Positions 56,794 to 64,000 of a DNA stretch of 64,000 bases are shown here, in pieces (position 1 is the stretch's first letter; each line of letters starts with the position of its first letter). The notes beneath the pieces are model-generated. The model did no database searches. It was not told the DNA's origin and was given only the letters and a program-made list of their open reading frames with translations. Position numbers and translations under genes: made by a program. Source of the stretch: Mesoplasma chauliocola (GTDB lineage Bacteria; Bacillota_I; Bacilli_A; Mycoplasmatales; Mycoplasmataceae); contig NZ_CP023173.1 of NCBI RefSeq assembly GCF_002290085.1, forward strand, positions 522,501 to 586,500. Direction: 5' to 3'.

Positions 56794-59643
56794 CTATACA
56801 TTAAAAATAGGTTTAAATCCATCTTCCCAAATTTTAGCGCCTGTGTCAAACTGATTATGATTAGTTACTTTTGCTACGTCTCAATTACTTAAGTTTCTAT
56901 TGTATTTTATTGCATCATAAAACATGTAAGACATGTTTATTACATTTGAAGTATTTCAAGTTGAAATGTCTTGTTCAAATTTTTCAGTATCACGAAACAT
57001 ATTGGACATATCAGTTACATTAGAAACATCTCAATAAATTATTGAAGGATTTGACCCATTAGGCACAGTAACAGTATGAATTTCTTGATTAAAATTTGAT
57101 GCACCCCAAAACATCCCTTGCATATTAGTTACTTTTGATGTATTTCAATTACCTATTTTCGCATTAAAATTATAAGCCGAATAAAACATACCACTCATAT
57201 TAGTTACTTTTGATGTATCTCATGCGACATATTTTTCATTATTTTTTTCTACTTCTTTTGTTGAAATATCACCATTAAAAAGTTTTAATCAACCAAACAT
57301 ACCAGACATATTAACTACATTTGATGTATTTCAATTTGAAATTTTACCCTGAAATTCTCCATATGAATTAAACATATCACTCATATTAGTTACTTTTGAT
57401 GTATCTCAATCATTTAAATCTTGATTAAATGAATTTGCATTTTTAAACATTTGCGACATATCAGTTACTTTTGAAGTATTTCAATCGTTTAAACCTTGAT
57501 TAAAAGAAATTGCACCTGAAAACATTGCACTCATACTTGTTATATTTGATGTATCTCAACTACTTATATCTTGGTTAAAACTTTCAGCTTCTTCAAATAA
57601 ACTATGTAAACTTAGAATTTCTTGACTAATTTCATTAGGAACTTTTTCAATAGTAGGTGGCATTTTATAAGCTTGGAAATTTAAATCATATCCAATGTGT
57701 GTTACTTCTTTTGTTCCTTCAGGAGCAGATCCAGCAACATTTAATTCTTCACCTGTTTTTTCATCTATATAATAAGTTAAATTGTCTTGAATTTCTTTTT
57801 CAGTGTAAAAAGTAATACCTTCAACTTTTCCAGAATAAACAGCTGAATTTTCAATTGGTTCTACTGTTACTGTATAGTTGCTTGTTTCTATCTCTTTTGT
57901 AACAGGTGCAATTGTTAATTTAATTTCATTAATATTTAATGTAGGATTTTGTTTTAGTAAAGCATTTTTTACAGTAGTTTCGTCATTATTATCTAGTTTA
58001 CCTAAATCCTTATTCAAAATTACACTTGATAGATCTTCAAAATGAACAGTTTCATTGTAAAAAGTGATACCTTCAACTTTTCCAGAATAAACAGCTGAAT
58101 CTTCAATTGGTTCTATTGTTACTGTATAGTTGTTTGTTTCTATCTCTTTTGTAACAGGTGCAATTGTTAATTTAATTTCATTAATATTTAATGTAGGATT
58201 TTGTTTTAGTAAAGCATTTTTTACAGTAGTTTCGTCATTATTATCTAGTTTACCTAAATCCTTATTCAAAATTACACTTGATAGATCTTCAAAATGAACA
58301 GTTTCATTGTAAAAAGTGATACCTTCAACTTTTCCAGAATAAACAGCTGAATTTTCAATTGGTTCTACTGTTACTGTATAGTTGCTTGTTTCTATCTCTT
58401 TTGTAACAGGTGCAATTGTTAATTTAATTTCATTAATATTTAATGTAGGATTTTGTTTTAGTAAAGCATTTTTTACAGTAGTTTCGTCATTATTATCTAG
58501 TTTACCTAAATCCTTATTCAAAATTACACTTGATAGATCTTCAAAATGAACAGTTTCATTGTAAAAAGTGATACCTTCAACTTTTCCAGAATAAACAGCT
58601 GAATTTTCAATTGGTTCTACTGTTACTGTATAGTTGTTTGTTTCTATCTCTTTTGTAACAGGTGCAATTGTTAATTTAATTTCATTAATATTTAATGTAG
58701 GATTTTGTTTTAGTAAAGCATTTTTTACAGTAGTTTCGTCATTATTATCTAGTTTACCTAAATCCTTATTCAAAATTACACTTGATAGATCTTCAAAATG
58801 AACAGTTTCATTGTAAAAAGTGATACCTTCAACTTTTCCAGAATAAACAGCTGAATCTTCAATTGGTTCTATTGTTACTGTATAGTTGTTTGTTTCTATC
58901 TCTTTTGTAACAGGTGCAATTGTTAATTTAATTTCATTAATATTTAATGTAGGATTTTGTTTTAGTAAAGCATTTTTTACAGTAGTTTCGTCATTATTAT
59001 CTAGTTTACCTAAATCCTTATTCAAAATTACACTTGATAGATCTTCAAAATGAACAGTTTCATTGTAAAAAGTGATACCTTCAACTTTTCCAGAATAAAC
59101 AGCTGAATTTTCAATTGGTTCTACTGTTACTGTATAGTTGCTTGTTTCTATCTCTTTTGTAACAGGTGCAATTGTTAATTTAATTTCATTAATATTTAAT
59201 GTAGGATTTTGTTTTAGTAAAGCATTTTTTACAGTAGTTTCGTCATTATTATCTAGTTTACCTAAATCCTTATTCAAAATTACACTTGATAGATCTTCAA
59301 AATGAACAGTTTCATTGTAAAAAGTGATACCTTCAACTTTTCCAGAATAAACAGCTGAATTTTCAATTGGTTCTACTGTTACTGTATAGTTGTTTGTTTC
59401 TATCTCTTTTGTAACAGGTGCAATTGTTAATTTAATTTCATTAATATTTAATGTAGGATTTTGTTTTAGTAAAGCATTTTTTACAGTAGTTTCGTCATTA
59501 TTATCTAGTTTACCTAAATCCTTATTCAAAATTACACTTGATAGATCTTCAAAATGAACAGTTTCATTACTACATGAAACGGCTAAAATTATTAAATTTG
59601 TTGTTAAAGATATTGAAGCCAAAAAAGTTAAAAGTTTTTTCAT
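56794..59643 (-). CDS. repeat lipoprotein with C-terminal BspA/DUF285 domain
   Basis: A 949-residue surface lipoprotein. Signal MKKLLTFLASISLTTNLII with lipobox AVSC (Cys at about 23). Seven near-identical 84-residue repeats follow (residues about 26-615; NETVHFEDLSSVILNKDL, GKLDNNDETTVKNALLK, YSGKVEGITFY). Then comes a linker with GSAPEGTKEVTHIGYDL and a C-terminal series of nine or so DUF285 / BspA-like leucine-rich units (SFNQDISSWDTSNITSMSAMF, NWNTSKVTNMQGMF, SNWDVAKVTN). DUF285 domains are typical of mollicute surface proteins. TGA codons give the conserved Trp in nearly every unit. GAGGTG precedes the ATG at 59641-59643. Confidence 0.92.
57805..59568 (-). repeat. 252-nt tandem repeats (seven units)
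   Basis: Seven near-identical 252-nt units encoding 84 residues each. Small differences (NNYTVTV/EN, SNYTVTV/EN, NNYTVTI/ED) mark three variants ordered A-B-C-A-B-C-B in the protein, which shows a duplicated three-unit block. Confidence 0.95.
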
Positions 59644-59751
59644 AGTTTTCACCTCTATTACATTATAGTAGTTGATTAAAATTATTAATATCATTTTCGT
59701 TTAAAAAATAAATTTATAAAAATTTTAAATGATATTTTATTGCAATTAAAA

Positions 59752-60226
59752 TTATGATTTTTTTTGTTTTATTCAAAATCTTTTAAAACTTGTTTTGCCA
59801 TCACTTCTAATGTCTTCAAACAATCCACCATTTTTGATAATAACTTTTTCAGATGCTTGGTTGGTACAAGTAACTAATACTTCATAAATCCCTTCCTTTT
59901 TACATACCTCTAATGCCTGAGAAAGCATCTCAGTCGCTATGCCTTTATTTCTGTTTTCTGGTGAAACAGAATAACCAATATGTCCACCATAATTTAAGAG
60001 ATATTCATTAAGTTTTAATCTTATGTTTATAATACCAACAAAATTATCGTTTTCATCAACTGCTAAATATTGTTTAAAAGGCATTCCAAACTTTCTACCA
60101 ATTCCTAAATTTACAAAATCAACTCATTCAGATAACTGCTTAAAGTTAACTATTTCAGAAGAACCCGGAATGCCTTCCTCTATACCATTTGTTTCAGAGA
60201 AAAATTTAAAAGTGTTTTTATTAAGG
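59752..60226 (-). pseudogene. 5'-truncated GNAT acetyltransferase
   Basis: GNAT core residues are plain: AVDENDNFVGIINIRLKL, GGHIGYSVSPENRNKGIATEML (acetyl-CoA loop R/Q-x-x-G-x-A), VLVTCTNQASEKVIIKNGG. The coding signal continues upstream (TNGIEEGIPGSSEIVNFKQL, with TGA as Trp) but no start codon precedes it before a stop near 60240, so the N-terminal 20 or so residues are missing. From ATG at 60082-60084 a 110-residue remnant could be made. The 5' end abuts the plus-strand gene at 60240. Confidence 0.7.
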
Positions 60227-60239
60227 AGAGTATTTTATA

Positions 60240-60452
60240 ATGATAAAAAAAGTTTCAGGGTTTCAAATAATAAAAACTCATTTAAAGTCTAATTGAAAAC
60301 TAATTTTATTTTTATTTTTAATTGCTCTTGCAGGATCAGTTCTTGTTTTTTGTTATAATAAACGAAAGAATATATATTCAAAGCAAGTTGAATTTTTACA
60401 ATTAAAACACGGATGTTATTCATGAAAGAATATCTTAATAAAGAAGAATTAA
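60240..60452 (+). CDS. short single-pass membrane ORF, possibly a gene fragment
   Basis: A 70-residue plus-strand ORF with AAGGAG upstream of its ATG. One membrane segment (LILFLFLIALAGSVLVFCYN, residues about 20-39) with basic residues at both ends. It looks like the N-terminus of a longer permease-type protein rather than a complete one, and it overlaps the start of the next gene by 31 nt. No family is recognised. Confidence 0.4.
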
Positions 60453-60919
60453 TTAAAGAAATATTTTGTAAATATGAAAAATATGATTTAGAGTTTAATT
60501 CAATTTCAGAATCAAAAAGAAATACAAGGACAAATAAATTAGAAAAAACCCCAACTGAAAATTTAGCTTATCAAATTGGTTGAATTAGTCTACTTTTAAG
60601 TTGAGATGAAGACGAAAGAAATGGAAAAGAGGTTAAAACCCCAACTCCTGAATATAAATGAAATAATCTTGGAAATTTATATAATTCATTTTATGAAAAA
60701 TATTCATTTTCTTCAATAAAAGAGCAAAGAGATGAGCTAAAGTATTTAGTATACAAACTTTGTGATTGAATTTGTACATTAGAAGATGATGAACTTTTCT
60801 GTCCTAATAAACGAAAATGAGCAAAAACAAATGCTAACTGACCTTTATAGAAATGAATTCATATAAACACAGTTGCTCCATTTACAAATTTTAGAGTCAA
60901 AATAAGAAAATGAAAAAAA
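60422..60919 (+). pseudogene. ClbS/DfsB-family protein with premature stop
   Basis: From the ATG at 60422 the reading frame gives the four-helix ClbS/DfsB (DUF1706) pattern: EYLNKEELIKEIFCKYEKYD, ENLAYQIGWISLLLSW, PTPEYKWNNLGNLYNSFYEKY, DELFCPNKRKWAKTNANWP. A TAG at 60848-60850 stops it at 142 residues, yet the same frame continues with the family's C-terminal [21 protein letters not shown] to about 60919. The loss of the last helix suggests a recent nonsense mutation. Family members in mollicutes have no assigned substrate. Confidence 0.75.
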
Positions 60920-61396
60920 GAGATATAGTAATGTTTATAAGAATCTTTTTTAATAACTATGTTCTTATATTTTAATTATTTTCAAAAGTAACCATAACAT
61001 TTGCTTTTCTTAAAAATAATAATTGTTCTCGAAGTTTACCAACATATTTAACTGTATACTCTGATTTTAAAAGTTTCAACCATATTTTTTCTACTAACTA
61101 TTTTAGGTATTCTTGTATAATTTTTTTTGTTCTAATAAGTAAAGAGATCCTAACAACGTTAAGAGTTCTTGACTCTCTTAGTTTTTATTGTTTTTCTTCA
61201 ATGTTTTGCCATAATAAAAAATACCTTTCCATAAAATTTTACAGTATAAATTAGTTACTTATTTTTTTATATCAATTTTATTTTAGATGTTTAATTATTC
61301 TTTGTTTTTTGAAACTTAATTTTATAAAAAATATAATTTTAAAGATCTATTTTTTGTATATTTTTGTTAAAATGTTGAAATAGGAGTATAGAAGTT
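60920..61396. other. non-coding stretch with a possible gene relic
   Basis: No intact gene. On the minus strand 60979-61115 a coding-like string KYVGKLREQLLFLRKANVMV...ENN, with an internal TAG upstream, may be the tail of a lost gene. A small hairpin with AAGAGT / ACTCTT near 61165 lies before a T-rich stretch. A TTAAAAT box at about 61366 is the likely -10 of the reductase gene. Confidence 0.4.
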
Positions 61397-61933
61397 ATGA
61401 AAAAAATTATTTTATATATTGCACAATCAATAGATGGTTTTATAGCTGAAGAAGATGGTAAAATTGATTTTCTTTTAAATACAGATATAGATGCAAATGC
61501 AGAAAATAAAGAAGATTATAGTTATTCAAAGTTAATGAAAGATATAGACACAATTTTAATGGGTAGAAAAACTTATAGTCAGATATCTGAAGAACTTTCA
61601 CCAAATGATTGACCATATAACGAGAAGGAAACAATTATTTTAACTTCAAAAACAATTCAAAATAAAAAAGATATTAAATTTTTAAATACAGATGCAATAA
61701 AATTGGTTAATGATTTAAAAATTAAAAAAGGCAAAGGAATTTGAATTTTAGGTGGTGCATCTGTTGTAAATCCTTTAATTGAAAATAATTTAATAGATGA
61801 ATATAGGATTACTACAATTCCAATAATTTTGGGAAAAGGTATTTATTTATTCAATCAAATAAACAAATTAAAATTAAAAGTTGAAACAACAGAAATAATT
61901 AATGGTTTGGTTTATACAGTTTATACAAAATAA
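61397..61933 (+). CDS. RibD/dihydrofolate reductase-like protein
   Basis: A 178-residue cytoplasmic reductase-fold protein (RibD C-terminal / DHFR superfamily). Seen are MKKIILYIAQSIDGFIAEEDG at the start, MKDIDTILMGRKTYSQI, ILTSKTIQNKKD, GIWILGGASVVNPLI, and IDEYRITTIPIILGKGI, which are the NAD(P)H-binding pattern of the group. It could act on a pterin or another small molecule; the substrate is not determinable. TGA codons are read as Trp. AGGAG lies about 10 nt before the ATG. One of the few plus-strand genes. Confidence 0.85.
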
Positions 61934-61966
61934 AAATTTTTAGATTTTTTATTTTAGTGAAATTTA

Positions 61967-61999
61967 TAGGGATATCAAAAAAGTAAGTATTAAATAAGG
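61967..61999. repeat. sequence shared with 56601 (possible IS end)
   Basis: TAGGGATATCAAAAAAGTAAGTAT... matches TAGGGATACCTAAAAAGTAAGTAT... at 56601-56633 in roughly 29 of 32 positions. Both lie just outside a terminator hairpin. Confidence 0.5.
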
Positions 62000-62007
62000 T
62001 ATTATTA

Positions 62008-62032
62008 AAGGTGCAATTTTGCATCTTTTTTT
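62008..62032 (+). terminator. rho-independent terminator after reductase gene
   Basis: AAGGTGCA / TGCATCTT (one G-U) with a 4-nt loop, followed by seven T on the plus strand. Confidence 0.75.
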
Positions 62033-62104
62033 AGCTTTTTTTGATTAAGAAATTATTAAAAGTGACTTTTTGCATAAAAAATAACTTAAGTTAGAATCCT
62101 TAAA

Positions 62105-62833
62105 CTATTTTAAGTCTTTTATTTGTTCTTTCAGAAAGTTGAATATATTATTATATTTTTCATATTTAAAATTATTATATAAGTCATTTAGTAGTAGATT
62201 AAACTTATCAATGTTAGTTTCGCCTAACAAAATAAATTTATAAAAGTTTTCCAATAGTATTTTATTAGCTATTAAAAATGCAGTTCTTTTATTTCCGTCG
62301 AAGAAAACTTGCTGTGTAATTATAAATAATAGTAGATGTAACGCTATTTCTTCAGAGGTATTAGCTTGGCTTAAAAGTTTATTTAGTTTTTCATCAATTC
62401 TCTCTTCACTTAAGAATTTAAACTCTTTTTTAACTCCTTTGACAAAAATATTTTTGTTTCTGAATGATCCTGGAACTAGGGCTTGATTTTCTGTCACAAG
62501 TTTATTAAGTTCTTTTATAAAAACAGGTTTATTTGGTTTAAAAAGATTTCAGATCACTTTTGAAGCAGCTTTTGACATATTACTTATTGTCATCATTTCA
62601 AATTCATCAAAATTTTTATTAAGATTTAAATTTATATTTTCAAATAATAATAAATTCTTTGAAACTTTTTCAATCATTTCAATAATTTTAAAACTATCTA
62701 TATTAGGAATGTGTTCAGATTCAAATAATTCTCACTCAAAAAATTCTAAACAAAAGCCTTCATTGTTCTCTGGTATAGAACTAAACACATGCTTATTATA
62801 TATTTCACTGTAGATGTCTTCTTTACTTTTCAT
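62105..62833 (-). CDS. Fic/DOC-like protein with altered active-site motif
   Basis: A 242-residue protein. The Fic core reads TQQVFFDGNKRTAFLIAN (residues about 175-192), matching HxFxDGNKRTA except that the catalytic His is Gln (CAA) and the next Pro is Val. The upstream helix ALVPGSFRNKNIFVKGV is Fic-like (GxxR). Most Fic proteins transfer AMP or other groups to targets using that His, so this one may be inactive or differ in activity. The ATG at 62831-62833 has AAGGAG and lies 10 nt after the IS3 transposase stop, suggesting shared transcription. Three TGA codons are read as Trp. Confidence 0.75.
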
Positions 62834-62842
62834 TTTAACTCC

Positions 62843-63811
62843 TTAATATATTATTTTATTTTGTAATTTAGAATATTTTGGTTTTAAAAGTGCTTTAGAT
62901 TTATAATGTTTATTTTGTCTTCTTTTAGCAATGTTATTTTGCATTTCAAAATCTCTATTCTGATTATATCAATTAACCCATTTTTTAACTTGTGTTTGAT
63001 ATTCACTAATACTGTTTATAATCGTTTTATTGTTATAAATAGTCCCTTTCTTTAATAATGAGTGAAATGACTCTATAACAACATTATCATAACAAACACC
63101 TGTTCTACCCATAGAAATTACAATATTATTTTTATTTGCTAGATTTTGATATTGAATATTTTGATATTGAACTCCTCTATCAGAATGTAGAATTATACCA
63201 TTTAAATCAATGGCATCTTTTCTCATTTTTTTGATGAAACTTTTTAGATTATTTATAACTAATTCCTGATCATTTTTATCTGATATTTTATAATCTATAA
63301 CTTTTTTAGAATATCCCTCAATTATTGTAGACATATATCTTTTTCCATCTTTAGATATAAGATAAGTAACATCAGTGTAAAAAACTTTGTAAGGTTCATT
63401 GACTAACTTATATTGTCTTTTTATTTTATCTTCATAAATACATTGACTATTAATAATACCTTTTCTTAAATTTGCACTTTTAATTGCTTTCAAATGATAT
63501 TGCGGAATTAAATGATTTTCTTTCATTATTCGTCTTATTTTATGATTGCTATAATTAATGTCTAATTTAAACTTTAAACCATTTTTTACTCTTCTATACC
63601 CAAACTGTTTAAGACTTTCATTATAAATTAAATTAACAACATTAAATTCAAAATTCTTTTTACCCTTAATTTCTTTTCATTTATTTTTATATTTGTCTCA
63701 ATAAGATCTTTTTAACTGTAGTATATCTAACATAATTTTTATGCTTAAATTGTTTGAATCTATTTCATTGTTAATAAACTCAACTCTTTTTAATTTTGTG
63801 TCTTTAGTCAT
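62843..63811 (-). CDS. IS3-family transposase, OrfB (DDE integrase)
   Basis: A 322-residue catalytic part of an IS3-type transposase. HTH_21 region: FGYRRVKNGLKFKLDINYSN and RRIMKENHLIP. The DDE core has VFYTDVTYLISKDGKRYMS (first Asp), LNGIILHSDRGVQYQNIQYQ (second Asp) and YDNVVIESFHSLLKKG (Glu), at the usual spacing. The tail NWYNQNRDFEMQN resembles the normal NxxRxH end. ATG at 63809-63811. It overlaps orfA in the -1 frame with an A6G slippery string at 63820-63826, so an OrfAB fusion by programmed frameshift is likely. TGA codons are read as Trp. Confidence 0.93.
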
Positions 63812-64000
63812 GCTAAGTACTTTTTTAAGAAAATATTTTCCTCTTCTAAACTTGAAAAGTTTTCTTTAGTTCTTCCTACCGGTTTATTTAATTTACCTTC
63901 GTTTCTACTATTAATTCATGAATATATTGTATTAATGTTAATTTCATTTTTTTGACTTAAAACTTTAGGATTTATTCCATTATCTATTTGTTTCAATATT
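63790..64000 (-). CDS. IS3-family transposase, OrfA (partial)
   Basis: C-terminal 69 residues of a helix-turn-helix OrfA: QIDNGINPKVLSQKNEIN and INTIYSWINSRNEGKLN contain the recognition helix, followed by a leucine-zipper-like EENIFLKKYLAWLK. The N-terminus lies beyond the right edge. Stop TAA at 63790-63792, inside orfB. An A AAA AAG string (63820-63826 plus strand) in the LKKY codons gives the -1 frameshift site. Confidence 0.85.

Larger units (their letters stand above)
62843..64000 (-). mobile_element. IS3-family insertion sequence (partial, runs off window)
   Basis: Comprises orfA and orfB on the minus strand. The left end was not identified: the orfB stop is followed after 10 nt by the Fic-like gene instead of an inverted repeat. 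A candidate end sequence occurs at 61967. Confidence 0.8.

Overview
The window comes from a low-GC mollicute, most likely of the Mesoplasma/Entomoplasma/Spiroplasma group. UGA is read as tryptophan throughout: fmt, mnmA, thyA, ruvB, dnaK, clpB and many others only give full-length proteins if in-frame TGA codons are read through. The genes are AT-rich, intergenic spaces are short, most genes have strong AGGAG-type ribosome binding sites, and the lipoproteins start with the MKKLLAILGAVGLTATGAS-type signal typical of this group. No tRNA, rRNA, CRISPR array or replication origin was recognised.

0-19 kb is a housekeeping block entirely on the minus strand: fmt with a DUF2779 nuclease-like protein, an ABC exporter, mnmA, an AzgA-type purine permease under a purine riboswitch, then the heat-shock block clpB-hrcA-grpE-dnaK-dnaJ with two CIRCE operators, thyA, ruvAB and two small coiled-coil membrane proteins. 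HrcA acting on the CIRCE sites would coordinate the chaperones; the riboswitch would tie purine uptake to purine supply.

19-38.7 kb is mixed, still on the minus strand: a decayed variable lipoprotein gene, an ABC-2 transporter pair, a frameshifted exported-protein gene, a probable heterodimeric ABC exporter, an RpiR-type regulator, a DUF2130 coiled-coil protein, membrane proteins, a second ABC-2 system, the dipeptidase pepV, a membrane-anchored J-domain protein, and the ribosomal set rplU-prp-rpmA in which Prp is expected to trim L27.

38.8-59.7 kb is an accessory/surface region. It holds a double-glycine leader peptide gene, a truncated nucleotidyltransferase-like gene, a giant surface protein with 282-nt tandem repeats (three copies carry the same in-frame stop), a Gabija-like two-gene anti-phage module (OLD/TOPRIM nuclease plus UvrD-like helicase), an ABC-2 pair, and a series of lipoproteins, two of them with near-perfect tandem repeats (270 nt x3, 252 nt x7). 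These large in-frame repeats suggest size-variable surface antigens. Pseudogenes and possible insertion-sequence end remnants are interspersed.

59.7-64 kb is a decaying region with the only plus-strand genes (a small membrane ORF, a truncated ClbS-like gene and a RibD/DHFR-like reductase), then a Fic-like protein whose catalytic histidine is replaced, and an IS3-family element that runs off the right edge.
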